Positions 37,431 through 52,400 of a DNA stretch of 64,000 nt are shown in pieces. Location: contig NOWV01000081.1 in the NCBI GenBank assembly GCA_003344405.1, positions 124,001 through 188,000 of the forward strand, written 5' to 3'. The notes under the pieces were generated by a model. That model had not been told where the DNA came from. It saw only the letters and a program-made list of their open reading frames with translations, and made no database searches. Source of the stretch: Trichoplax sp. H2. Lineage: Eukaryota > Placozoa > Uniplacotomia > Trichoplacea. Made by a program: the position numbers and the translations under genes. Position 1 is the first letter of the stretch. Every line of letters starts with the position of its first letter.

Positions 37431-40400
37431 GTCAGTGTTATCAAAAGAATTTTCATTGATTATGCGTATATCAGTTAATAAAGAGTCTAATGCAAATATA
37501 ACCGGCTCATTACAATGATAAAGTTATACCTATCGACAAATAAAATGGTAAATTAGCTGATCAATTAACTGATTCCATATTGTTAAAATCAATCAATATG
37601 ATATAGCCTGCAATATTGATCGCTGTAATGGTAGAGGATTTTGTACAATCATTCCATTTGGAAATCACTTTAGATGTTCATGCTATGCTGGCTATACAGG
37701 GCATCAATGCCAAACAGGTTGCCAAAATAGAGCTACAAAGTTTAACATCATGTTCATTATGCTAACTCTCCTTCAGTTACTTTCTTAGACATTGCTATAA
37801 TTGTAACTTGTTTTCTATCAAATTTCAGCCTTACAGACTCAAAGATATCCTTGTGATCAGAACCCTTGCAAATTTGGTACCTGCTATAACACGTACAATG
37901 GATCCCAATCAGGATATATTTGCCTTTGTAAAAAAGGCTATTTTGGAAATAAGTGCTACTTTGGTTAGTTCTGAGACAGATATTAAACTGGTCCAATAAG
38001 ACGTAACAATTTTAAAAATGAAGTATTACTACCTACCTTGCGCGCAATTGAATGATATACGCGTAGTCATGTTATATACAATCCATCAATTTATCGTCTT
38101 ATTTTCGTACTGTATTAGAAGAGAAAAGTTATTGTCCTAGCGCGTGTGCAAGCTCTCCATGTAGCAAAAATGGGCTATGCGTTAATCAGAATCAAGGTAA
38201 CACTTACAAGTGTTTATGTAAAGAAGGCTATACTGGTGCTATTTGTCAAAGTCAAAGTAAGTAATTTAAGTAAAGCTGTAATTGATTACTATTAATTACT
38301 GCAAGTGATCACAATTAACTGCTTTTAAATGAGATCTAATATTCCAACATCGATTTTGTTCAATTTTAAATGCTACGTCAGATACTGTCTATAACAAATA
38401 GCCCAATAGGTTTACATAATTATTTAATTTACGTAATCCATCATTATGACTATTCGTAGTTTAAAATTATCTAGAGTAGTGGAAGTAGTAGAATGCTATC
38501 TTTAATATAGAGGAAATTCTTTACGAATAATTCACGTGTTAGCGACTCATTAGCCTAATAATTATAGCACAAGGTAAGGCTATCGGTTTTAGATAAGATA
38601 AAAGAATGTTAATATAAATGAATCCATTAAATACATTACGCAAAATAAATTATGCATGCCATTAACTTCCTTACATTACTATAACTACATATGCCAAAGG
38701 ATATCCGATTGTATGCGATGGAATTATTATGTACTCATGCGCATTATACTTGCGGGATATCATAATTCAGATTTCGTTACTCTTGAAATGCGCCAAACTC
38801 ACTTGATGGCGTTAATATAAAGCATCATTAATGTACCTTACTAATCACTAGCTGAATCGAGGCAAACATCCTGTATATTTCGTACAGCTAGACTTCTGAA
38901 ATACAAAACCTATTAAATCAAAATGTGAGGGTGTAAACAAACTGATCAACACACGTACTGTACCGTAGTTGCAACGACAACTTGTGTTATATTATTATTA
39001 TTTTATTTATGGTATGGTACTTTTTCTTAGAGTTGGCTCTTATATAGCGATAGTTTTAATATTCTATTGGGTACCCGTGACAGCTTTCTGTAGACATTCA
39101 TATCCATAAATTCTTATTCAGTTCTTCATGAGATATATTTTACGTAGAGGAGGATATGGAGTTCCTAGGCTAATCCCGTTGTGCTTAAATTTTCTTATGC
39201 AGTGCCCCCACTTAGTAAACCAATTAATTCACCTCAAGTGAGATTAGTTGGTGGACGTAACCGATTTGAGGGTCGCGTCGAAGTATTGCACAATAATAAG
39301 TGGGGTACAATATGCGATAACGGTTGGGATCTCCAGGATGCCAAGGTAGTTTGCCGGCAACTTGGATTTCAAACAGCTGTTGGTAAAGCATGCTGTGGTA
39401 ATTTTGGTCGAGGTACAGGCACTGTCTGGTTAAGCAATGTAAACTGTACTGGTTACGAGAATTCATTAGGAAACTGCAGTCTTGGTACTTATGGCTCTAA
39501 TCAATGCAGCCATGCTAATGACGCAGGAGTCATGTGCACAGGTATTAAAATACGAGCATAACTAATAACGAGGCATATACAATTACTATTTTGCACTGTA
39601 TTACCTTCAAGACATTTCTGTTTCGCTAAATTTGCCTTTCTATATTTATCAGCTTTTAATTCATATTGAATGAAAAGGACAAATTGTTAAAAATGATATA
39701 TTAATATCTGATATTGCAGGTCAGAATATAAACGGAGATTTAAGATTAGTTGATAGCCAAAACAAGAATCATAAAAGCGGAAGAGTTGAAACATTCTATA
39801 ATGGCACATGGGGAACCATTTGCGGTGACCCTTTCGACTTACTATCAGCGAATGTTGTTTGTCGTCAGCTCGGATTTGCAAAAGCTTCCAGCTTCTCAAC
39901 TATTAGTCCTAACTCTGCCAAGTATCAAAACGTACCAATTCATTTGGATAATGTTCACTGTTCAGGTTCTGAAAGTTCATTAATTAAATGTGCACATGGT
40001 GGTTGGAGTAGTAATAATTGCAAGCACAGTCAAGATGTCAGCGTTACCTGTCAAGGTAATCTAGTTAAGAAAAGATATGTTCAAATCTGAAGATATAGAA
40101 CTTATTATTTCTATTAAAGTATAATAATTGCCATGCTGAAGACAGGATGTTAGTCAGCTTATCACAAAATCAACATATTTCTGCTGAATTTAGTGGGAAG
40201 TAATCTTTATTTATGTTGGCTTATGATTAATTCGACAGATGCTTGCGAAGTTACACCATGTGTCAATGGTACATGTATTCAAGGATCTGGTAAAAGTTTT
40301 TGTGCATGTTCCCCTGGCTACGGTGGAAAATTATGTCAGTTCAGTAAGTTAGCCTGCCATTAACATTTATGTATATTGTATACGACAGATATTTCAACCG

Positions 40401-43400
40401 GCTACCGTAAGTTATCTGTCGTAAATACGTATGCAATGTATAATTTATACTTTATGCCAAAATTTAGAGGACAGCTGTGCAACCCACCCTTGTCCATCTA
40501 ACGCTACATGTCAAAATGTACAGACTGGTTTCTCTTGCAAATGTCCGGAAGGATACTATGGACGATCATGTGAACTTGGTAAATTATTATGTGTTATAAT
40601 CCTGTGATTTGGCTGCCCGTATATTAAAGGACGAATCATATATACAAATATATTCAGTATCAAATCGTCTTAATTGTATTTCGGCATATTAAAGAAATTA
40701 TGTAGATAGTGTTTTTGAAAGTTTTCCATTACGATGTTATATATAGGACCTGCAGCTGAGGGAGATATCCACTTAGCTAATAGTACCCTTAGAAACTCTG
40801 GACGATTAGAAATTTTCCATAATGGTATTTGGGGAACGATATGCGGTCAGAACTTTGATATGAAAAGTGCTACCGTCGCTTGCCGTCAATTAGGATACAA
40901 GTATTCTCAAAATTTCCAATGCTGTGGAAATAACGGAATTGGCAATAGCTATATGTGGCTGGATTCAGTTCACTGTTATGGTAATGAAACTAGCTTAACA
41001 AACTGTCCACATAGTGGGTGGGGTCTAAGACGTTGCAGTGCAAGAAATACGGTTTCTGTTTCCTGTACAAGTAAGTCATACAAATTTTTTGCGATTATCT
41101 ACACATGCTCTTATATTTTAAGTTAATATGTATTTAATATGCTGTATAATTATTTCTAAATTTGAGTGCCTTATGTGTAATACAAAGCAGCACCTTAATG
41201 ATAAAGTTTAAATAGTTACTATCTTTTCCGTTAATTTTCAAATATCGAACTATTTATTACAAGGCGGTAAAAATACTGAAATTACACCATTATAAAAATT
41301 TATTTGTAATAATGTAAAATTTATTCCTTCTGCGTTAGATAACCCTTGTCAGGCTAATTTATGCCAAAATGGTATTTGCACCCTAATTGGAAATGGCTAC
41401 TCATGCAGTTGTTATCAAGGCTGGAACGGCTCTAATTGCGATGTACTTGGTAAATAATCATTTTAGCCAATATTTACAAGAATAATTAGCTATAGTTCAT
41501 ATCGAAAGTTTTCACGTATAAGTTAATTCTAAACCCTAGATCTTACGTATTAACGAATCGATCTTTGTCGTTAATGATCTATTAATTGCTATGTTTGAAA
41601 TTATTCCCTTTAGCAATGAAAAATTCTTCATGTATCCCAAATCGTTGCGTTAATGGTAACTGTATTGAAATTAACAATTTACAATATTCTTGTAACTGTT
41701 CAAGTGGCTATACTGGAGTAAACTGTGAATCAGGTAGACTAATGTATTTAAATATACTTTACATTATAGATATTACTTTCATTTTACGTAAATTATTTCA
41801 CTTGCTGACTGAAAAATTTTTAACGTTTATATCAAATTGGGATGTATTAAAACTATTGTTCTGATATTAAACCAATAAACTGTCAGAAAACTCATGTGGT
41901 TCTTCACCATGCAGTCGCGGCACATGCATTAATGCCTACCCTGGATATAATTGCACCTGTCCCATAGGATGGGGAGGCAAAATTTGTGATATGAGTAAGT
42001 CGTATTATATTTGTAAGGAAAATTTCAAAGCATACGAGATATATGAATTGTTAATGCGAAAAGTTATGTCATGACATCGATTAAGCTTATTATTGTACCG
42101 TAATACTTAATAGGTATTAGCTGCTCCTCATCTCCCTGTGCTAGCAATGCAACATGTACTAACAAACTAAATGGTGGTTATACCTGCAATTGCCCAATGG
42201 ACTTTTACGGAAAAAATTGTGAAATGGGTATCAAATCGTACTTAACTAGGATATCTTCTGTTGTACGAAGACATCATCTAACGACGGATTTGCTATAGAC
42301 CTAATAAGTTTTCTCTAATTTTTATTGTATCATTTTAATTAGGTCCAGCAGATGATTACACGATTATGATATCCGCTAGCAACAACCCTAGCAGTGGCCT
42401 GATCAACATATTTTTCAACTCAACCTGGGGAACTATATGTGATCAAAATTTTGATATGATGGATGCAGTTGTTGCTTGTCGTCAACTAGGCTATGTGACA
42501 GCGGCTGGCTTTAGGTGTTGTGCTGGATACGGCCAAGGAAACGGACCAGTCTTCTTTACCGATTTTGCTTGCAAAGGAAATGAAACACAATTGTCGGATT
42601 GCGATCATCAAATGCTTCTGGGTAGCTCCGCTATGTGTGATCATACGAAAGATGTTGGTATTCAGTGTTCAAGTATGTTTTTATTTACCTCTTTAAGATA
42701 ATTTACTTCGTAAAGCCTTCAATCAGTTATAAATTAAGATAATAAATGGCACTTAGAAATCAACTTAACATAATGGTCAACTTTCCTTAGCTTTACCGTC
42801 TTCGTACTGACATTATTCTGTTTTCGTTTATAAGACGATCCCTGTGGATCTTCGCCCTGTATGAACGGAAAATGTAGTAAATTAGGTGATGGGTTTAACT
42901 GCACTTGCAATGTAGGCTTCAGAGGAGATCTTTGTCAATTCAGTAAGTTGATCAAGCTAAAGAGTTGGATATAGTGTTAGAATTCAATTCTTTCGTATTA
43001 TTTACAATTATATAAGTTCAATTGAAGATACGAAATGAATAATACCCTTTAGAAATTTGGAACTATGCATTATAAATAACTATGTTGATTGGTAACCATA
43101 TTTTCAGTTGATAGCTGCACAACTCAGCCATGTGTAGCAAATTCAACATGCCAAAACATTCAAAATAGCCACACTTGTCTTTGTCAATCTAATAAGTATG
43201 GAAATCTTTGCCAGCAAGGTACGTTAGATAGAACTCGCAATACGCATCTTATTAATTGAAAGCATGATTTCATTATAGGTTATAGATGTTACTTATATAA
43301 TAACTCGAGCACAATTTTTTAAAAATCGTACTTTAATAATTTTGGATATATTTATCGCGTATAATTAGCAAATCTCCGTAAGTTTTATATTGATTAGGAA

Positions 43401-46400
43401 TCATAAATGTGCACATAATTGATCTATACTTACAGATAACCCACCACAAGAAGGAATGGTACAGTTAGCGGGGACTACGTCTGCTACAAGAGGAAGAGTA
43501 GAAATTTATCATAGCGGCAAATGGGGTTCAATTTGTGGAAATAACTTCACATATAGTGATGCCTATGTTGTATGTCGACAGCTAGGATTTTCAACTGCTG
43601 TATCATTTACTACCAAGGCTAATACTTATGGACAAGGTTATGGCAAAATTTGGTTGTCATATTTACGATGTTACGGCAATGAATCATCCATAACGAGCTG
43701 TAAACAACGTAGCCAATGGGGCTCAAGTTCTTGTCAGCACACGCAAGATGCAGGCGTTTCATGCTCAAGTAAGTCTCATTATAAATTTTTTTAAGTAGAT
43801 AGTATTTAAAATATTTATCTTCAGGCTAGTTACTATTTAATAGCTTACAAATGTGCAAGTATATATTTTTTATTTAATTTTCATTAATAAGTGAATCATC
43901 GAAATATTTCTCACGCTTGTTTAGAGACAATATGCGATTCGAATCCTTGTGATTTCGGATTGTGTACCAGTAACGCAACAAGTTATTCATGTAACTGTAA
44001 TTTTGGATTTACGGGCAGTAGATGTGAACTGAGTAAGTATAACGACTACTAACAGAATGATAATAATAAAGCCTGTAATAAATGCCTATAGATTTAAAAT
44101 TTATTTTAAAATTTAACTTTTTTACCAATTAGGAGATACATGTCTTTCTAATCCTTGTCCTTCCAATGGAACCTGTACTGTTAATTCCAATGGCTATAAC
44201 TGTTTATGTCCACAAAATTCATATGGATCTTTCTGTCAATTTCGTTAGTATCATTATGATTCTGCAAAATTTTTAAGTTTTGTGCAAGCTTCTATGAAAT
44301 AAAACTTTACTAAATAATACAAAAAATCAGCAAAGTCCTATCAATATATATGCACTAATATACTGTATAATTTTACTTAATAGGTCCTTTAAAAAATAGA
44401 GCTATCCGATTAGTTGGAGGCACCGTGTTATCTGGCCGTCTTGAAATATATTATAATAACAGTTGGGGTACAGTTTGTGATCGGAACTTTAGCCGAGTTG
44501 AAGGTGATGTTGCTTGTCGTGAGATGGGATATGCTCGCGCTGGGCAAGTGCGTTGCTGCGGTGCATATGGAGCTGGCCAAGGCCCAGTGTGGCTAGATGA
44601 AGTTAAATGTAATGGGAATGAAAGTACTTTAGCTTCTTGCAAACTGGGTGCATGGGGAAATAAACAATGCGATCACCGCCGAGATGTGGGTTTAATTTGT
44701 CAGAGTAAGTGAAATTGAATGTTTATTTAAGATTTCTTGTCTTTTGGACAATAATTTTGGCACGTTGCTTAAAATCCTTTTGACTGTAAAATAAACTGTA
44801 AGTAGCAAAAATTTGGTAAAATGACTTCTCTAGACAAGTAGTAGCACAGTCCGTAGCTAATAGAAAGTTTTACAGTAGTATGGTAATATTATTTAATCAA
44901 TCATAGTAATTAAATATGATCATTCTTGGCTGATTTGATATTCCTATGTCACTCAATACAAAATATAGCACACTGGCTTAATTGTGCTGTATAAAATTGA
45001 TATCAAAGTAGGAAACAAAGTGAAAACTTCTTTAGTCATGTAATAGCTAATTCGTTAGCTTAAAATAAACTAATGATACAATATCAATGCTAATGAATGA
45101 CTTACGTAATGATTAACTTATCGATTGTTAATAGCACAATGTCAAAGTATTAATATAGAAATATGCAATTGCTGATTTACTTCTTCAAAAGGAAATCCTT
45201 GTTTTCCTTCATCGCCTTGTCTATACGGTTCCTGTGTTGTTAATGGAAATTCTTATACTTGCACTTGCTATCCGGGGTTCACTGGGATTAACTGTAACAC
45301 AAGTAATAGTTAACACTTAAATCATTAATGAATCTTCCATCAGAAATCTAGATTTAATAGAAATTCCTGCATTTGTTTATTATTTTATCAAAATTAAGTA
45401 ATTTAGTAATTGTATTACTGATACTAATAAAAGGAATCAACCATTGTGACGCTAATCCTTGTCCAAATAATGCAACATGTTCCAATTTTAATGATGGTTA
45501 TCGCTGTCTGTGCCCTGGAATTTCTTTCGGGGAACGATGTCAATTTGGTATGTTACTCATTTGAACCAGTTACAATAGTATACATAGAACCCTTATATCT
45601 AAAACTTGGCCCTAACGATATAACTTCCATGTTACAGATCAGCCCAAAGATTATGACATCACGCTAGATTATACCCATGCACCTGGACAAGGCTACTTGT
45701 TAGTTTATCTTAATCAAACCTGGGGCAGAATCTGTTTTGATGGTTACACTAGATACAGCCAGTTCAATAATGAAATTATTTGTCGTCAGCTTGGTTATAC
45801 ATCATTCGAAAACTGGCTAGCACCAGCTTCCTTCACCTCAGAAAGACCAATAATTATGAACGATCTATACTGCAAAGGCATAGAATCGAAAATATCCCAA
45901 TGTGAACATAGCAAAAGCAATGTTGGTTATTGTACAAGGAATCGCAATAGGCCCATTGGCGTTAAATGCTCAGGTTATTTTTATGTTTAGTACTCATACC
46001 AATAGACTAGCAATCTCAGGAGATATATGAAGAGATTGCGCAGTATGCAAATCGTTTGAGCTAGATTGCATCCATCTACTTAAAATATTTAACTTTTGCT
46101 AATCAATAACAGATCATCAATGCTCTCAGAATAATCATTGCAATCATGGATACTGTATTATTTTAAGCAGTAATACATATTCATGTGTCTGTGAACCAGG
46201 TTGGACAGGACAGCATTGCTTAACCAGTAAGTTAGAAAAAAAACTTATAATAAATTATTAGATATCAGTGGCAATGACTAAATTTTTATAATTCTAAAAG
46301 TTAGATAGGATTGTATCAATAGCCTAATATCACATTTATTTTTACGCGGTAATATTTTAAACTAGACATTAACGAGTGTGCCTCCAATCCATGTGGAAAT

Positions 46401-49400
46401 AGTACTTCTATGATTTGTTCAGATCTAATCAATAATTATGGCTGTAGCTGTGTTAGCGGCCGCTCCGGCTATAAATGCATGTTTGGTAAGCAAACCAATG
46501 AGCATTGATAAATTCTAGCATAATACATGTTCTATCGGAGTATTATCTATTTTAAGCTAGTATACGATCACTCAGATTAAGCTCCTTTACTTTGTGAACT
46601 GCTAAAGATTTAACTGAAAATATTAATATATCATTTAAACTTATAGATAGCGTTGCTATTGGAGTTCGATTAGTCGGTGGTAACCACAATTTTGAAGGCA
46701 GAGTAGAAGTTTATTACAATAGTCAATGGGGAACTATTTGCAACGACAAGTGGAGCATTAATAACGCTAATGTGATCTGCCGACAGCTAGGATTTTCTGG
46801 AGCTGCTTCTGTACCATCAACTGCACGATATGGCTACGGTTCTGGCATAATCGGCTTTGATGATATCCAATGTAGTGGCAATGAAACTACAATTACCAAA
46901 TGTCCGCATCGATCATGGGGGATAAGTAATTGTGGTCATTCGGAGGATGCGGCTGTTGTATGCATTGGTAAATTATAGCAAATAACATTCTTAATGTACT
47001 TAAATAAGATATAGGTTGTGTGATAGACGTATAATATGAAGTAAAGCACCTACAATTATCTTGTTATTTCATTCAGATAAACCAATGAATGCTATGACTC
47101 CACCTCAGCCTCAGTAAGCTTAATTTTATAAAGTAAAGCCAAGTCGAATACAACAAAACATATGCATATACTAATCATGTTGTATCATTTTATATAGTCC
47201 CGAAACGTGTATCACAAGACCTCAAGGTAATTAGTATTATTTTAATTCTTGAGATTTATATTAAACTGATTCCAACATAATTATTAATCTAAAGGCTTGA
47301 GGTTACCTTGCGACGATAGACCATGCGATCGTTATAATGCAACTTGCGTCAATATCAACAATACAAATTCTTATACATGTCGCTGTCAGATGGGTTTTTT
47401 CAATGGTTCCTCATGCATCTCAAGTAAGCTATAAAGTTGAATAATTTCACATAATAGTTTATAATTCTATATTACAATGCACAATATCTTGTAGCTGTTC
47501 CCTTTTGATCGACAAGTCTACTATATACAAATCTTTCAATTATTAAAGAGCGAAAGACTAATATTTTTGTAGTCCGTAACATAAATACTTGAATTCTACT
47601 CAATTATTACATTCGTGGATCGTAGAAGTGTAAACCTTAAACCAATATAATTCATTATTTGCTACTACCTAGGATGATAGAAATAATTAAATTTTTGAAA
47701 TTAATGCGAGACTTTTACTAAATCTATCTACAATTAATCTAGAAATCCCGTATTCATTAATATCATTTAAGAAAATTGGTAGCTTAACTAGTCCAGCTAT
47801 GGCTTTAGTATGCATTGTAGGCGGTCATCCGAAACCTAAGATTCACGTATACAAAGGGAATAAGCCTGTTACTTCCGATGGAATCGTGACAACCTCTGCA
47901 TTTTCATTTGATAAAATCTACTTTATTTCTACGGTAAACCTAACTTCAGTTATTTCTGCGCATTATGGACGATATACATGTCGTGTTACTTCTTCATCTC
48001 AAAATATAACCAGCAAAGCAATAGTTATAGGTAACCTGTAGTCATACCTCAATTTCTACTTTAATAATTTATTAATGTAGATCCACTAATCGACGATTCT
48101 AAGACAATTCATCAATTAATTATAACGATATCAGGTGTTTGTGATAGTAGTCCATGTGGAAACAATGGCTACTGTAGGAGCAGTGCTGATGAACAAAGCT
48201 ACAAATGTTTATGTTACTCCGGTTTCACTGGAACTAATTGTCAAAAAGGTAAAATGCGCCATAACTTTTATATACGAATTCATTTAAATCCTATGTAGGC
48301 CACTATATCATATTGCATTAGTTATTAATGAAATGTAATAAGCGTATCTTTCATTTTAAATTAAAGCTAACGTTACCAACCGATATCCATGTGATAACAC
48401 GAAGTTATGTTCAATTGGAAAGTGCACTAATGTATACAACGGTACGAGTTTAACAAGTATTTGCAAATGTGATATTGGCCAAACAAATCCATCATGCTAT
48501 AGAGGTGAGATGCTTATTTGTAGCGGTCATATTTATAAATATATCGATTGATTGCACAAAAAATCGTGTAACAATCTACGTTAATTAATTTAGAAATAGT
48601 AAATTACCTTACAGTTGAGTCATTAATTAACGTTGATTTAAATCTTTTTAGATAAAGTGACTTATTGTCGGGATCCATGCATGAGTAGTCCTTGCAATAA
48701 TGGCTATTGCTACTCAATTAGCTTTGGTACTTCTTATAGGTGCAGCTGCAAGTCTGGCTTTACTGGCAAAACTTGCAATGTTCAAAGTAAGCTAATTTTT
48801 CCCGATACATAACTACAGCAATTAATTGAACACTTTCGTATTTATATTTTAAGCTAATATGCTTAATCCCATGCAATAGTTTAAATTTTTCAAAGTTGCT
48901 TTATTAGCATATTAAGCTATAGTAATACATGTTATAATAATTATAAATTAATACTGAAATTAAAAAATTGCTTCGGCTTAAAATTTAGTGACCGTTCCTT
49001 CCACTCCAGTGGTCAATGAGCCTAAAATCCGATTAGCGGGAGGATATAATCGATTTGAAGGACGCGTTGAAGTATTTCGTAATGGTCGTTGGGGAACAAT
49101 ATGCGATGATGGTTGGGATTTAACAGATGCTATGGTCGTTTGTCGTCAATTAGGCTTTACTAATGCTATAGGTAAAGGCTGTTGTGGACAGTTTGGATTT
49201 GGTACAGGTCAAATTTGGTTAAGTAAAGTCAACTGCTATGGTAATGAAGGCTCTCTGTCTACTTGCAATTTAAATTGGGGTTCAACTGGCAATTGTTCAC
49301 ATCGTAATGATGCGGGTGTTATATGTATAGGTATAGTTCAACATAAATCCACAGCTTAAAAACTTACCTACATAAACGCGAAAAATATGGTTATATAGTG

Positions 49401-52400
49401 CAACTGCATAACCGATAAATTTGGTATAAATGAATAGGACCTAATAGGAATGGCGACACCCGACTCGTAGATGTAAGCAATGATCATAAGCACGGACGAG
49501 TGGAAGTTTTCTACAATGGAACTTGGGGAACAGTTTGTAGTGATGGTTTCGAATTAACCTCTGCTCACGTTGTATGCAAGCAATTAGGATTTTATCGAGC
49601 TTCTACTTTTAGTCGAACGAGTGAAAACTCGCCTGCGTACCAGAATGTGCCAATTGTTTTGGATAATGTACACTGCACTGGCACTGAATTATCTATATCT
49701 CAATGCAGCAACACTGGCTGGCTTGTAGCTAACGGCTGTACTCACCACAAAGATGTTGAAGTAACTTGCCAAGGTAGAGGATTGTAGTTTTATTTACAAG
49801 AACCACTATCAAGTAGCGTAAAGAAAATTCGGAATTTGTCGTATTGAGTAAATCATCTTTTGTATGTTTCTGAAGAGCGCCTGTATGAAAAGTTATAGTA
49901 AAAATTGTAATCTTATTATGCACGTCATTATTGGTATTATAATAATTCTTATGGATACTAATACATTCCAAATATAGTTTGTAACGGCAATTAAATATAG
50001 ATTTAGCTAGAAATAACGTTTTCTTCTCATTTAACCCTGATTTCTAGATGCATGTCAAGTAGCAAAGTGCGTCAATGGCCAATGTGTTGAACAATTTAAT
50101 ACTTATAAATGTGTCTGCCAACCCGGATGGGCAGGGGATAGCTGTGAATTACGTGAGTCAGTAAATTCTCTCTAAGAAAAAAATCATGAAATAAAGCACG
50201 AGTAGCTGTTTGAACATATTACATAAGAGATCTACGTATATCAACTAAAAAATCCATAACTACTAATTCTTGACAATTAGTGTATGAAAAGCGTAATGGC
50301 TTTATGTTTTCATAATTCTAGCAGATTTTTAGTATTTTATATAATCCTACCTTTTTCGAAATATTATAGGTGGCAATTGTTTATCACACCCCACAGCAGA
50401 TTTTTAGTATTTTATATCATCCTACCTTTTTCGAAATATTATAGGTGACAATTGTTTATCACATCCATGTTCTGCTAATGCTACTTGCCTAAACAATCGA
50501 TTTGGCTATATATGCCAATGTCCGACGTCATTTTACGGCAAAAACTGTGAACTTGGTAATTAATATTTTTCAATTAATAAATCTTCAAAATTTTAAGCTA
50601 GATTGAGTTAGTATTGAATAAATAAACTAAAATATAGGTCCTGCTAGCAATGGAGATGTTCACTTGGTCAATGGCAGCCAGCCGAATATTGGTAGGCTGG
50701 AAATGTATAACAATGGCATATGGGGAACCGTTTGCGGTACAAATTTTGATCAGAATGACACTATGGTTGTCTGTCGCCAGTTGGGTTATAAATTTGCATG
50801 GTATAGTCGATGTTGTGGAGTTCACGGAGCTGGTAATAATTACATGTGGTTGGATTCAGTCCACTGTAAAGGAGCAGAGCCTAACTTACTAGCATGTGAA
50901 CATAGTGGTCTAGGACTACGCCGTTGCAATCCGTCTAGCACAGTATCTGTTGCTTGTCTAAGTATGTTGTATTAAATTTTGATTGAAACTACTCCTTTGA
51001 ATTGTTTTAAATCAAGGTTTTCTGCTTTTAAAGTTCAAACTTAACTAAACTGTAACTAAAATTCTAGATGATGCCTGTTTATCAAGTCCTTGTTGGAATG
51101 GAGTTTGCATCTCAACACCAACTGGACACACATGTAATTGCTACGCTGGTTGGACCGGCCTTAACTGCGCCACAATCGGTAACTTGTCGCTAATTCATAA
51201 TATTTAGATACTTGAAAGATGTTTAAATGGCTTCCTGTTACCATTAATTTTGTCATCAAATATTTTTAACTCTTGGTACTTGCTGACATTCATATAATAG
51301 GAACACAAAATAATACTTGCGCTACAAACCCATGTCTGAATGGTAATTGCATCAACACCAATAATGGAAATAATTTTACTTGCCAATGCCAAGGAGGCTA
51401 TACTGGTAGGCGTTGCGAAACAGGTAAACCTCAATCGAAATACTTTGTACGGATAGTTTGATATACTCCGTATTTCAATAGTAATTGATTGTATATTAAC
51501 TATAATCTTTTTAACTTTCGGCTTCTTCAGAAAATAGATGCCTCCTGTCACCTTGTGCCAATGGAACTTGCACTCCTCGACCTGGTGGTTTCACTTGTAC
51601 CTGTTTATCTGGTTGGACAGGGGCATACTGCAACGCAAGTAAATCCAACTGATCACAAATTAATTTAAGGATAAATTAAATCTTTTGGCTTTTACATTTT
51701 ATCTGATTATTAAATAAGTGATTCCTTTATGGCTACCTATCTAACATAGGTAATAGCTGTGCTTCGAGTCCTTGTAGCGCCAACGCAACCTGTCAACAGA
51801 ACATTGATGGTCATCAGTGCTTATGTACAATTGGCTATTACGGCAGTGTCTGTCAATATGGTTTGTTAAATCAACGCAGTTGTTTCAATATTTATATTGA
51901 TCACTTAATGCGACGAAATTGACAAGTTACTTTCGCATACATGTATGCATATATGCAGGGCCAGCAGCTGATGGATCTTTAAGATTAGTCGGTAACATGG
52001 CTAATAGGGGGTTACTAGAAGTTTATCGTAACGGCATGTGGGGTTCAGTTTGTGATGCTGGATTCGGTTATATGGAAGCAATGGTAGCGTGTCGCCAATT
52101 AGGATATAATACGGCTGTTCGTGTTCGCTGTTGTGCACTTTTTGGCAAGAGTACTGGCCCCATTTTGCTAGCCAATATCAATTGCACAGGTACAGAGCAA
52201 TCTTTACTCCAATGCACATATGAAAACTGGACATCGTCCATGACTGCTTGCACGCACAGCAAAGATGTTGGAATCCAATGTTCAGGTAGGGTAAGATGTA
52301 ATTGGTTAGGGTATTTATGAAACAATCTATGAAAGATCAAAGTCAGTTCTTATAATTAAATTTGTCAGTACCGTACATTCTATATTTTCAACTTCTAAAT

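Noticed and set aside
43938-43960. TTCGAATCC box resembling a tRNA T-arm
   Set aside because: It lies inside an EGF exon (DSNPC) and has no A box or cloverleaf around it.
50380-50415. EGF exon start at the first copy of the 75-bp duplication
   Set aside because: It reads into an in-frame TAG; the second copy's acceptor gives the full EGF domain.
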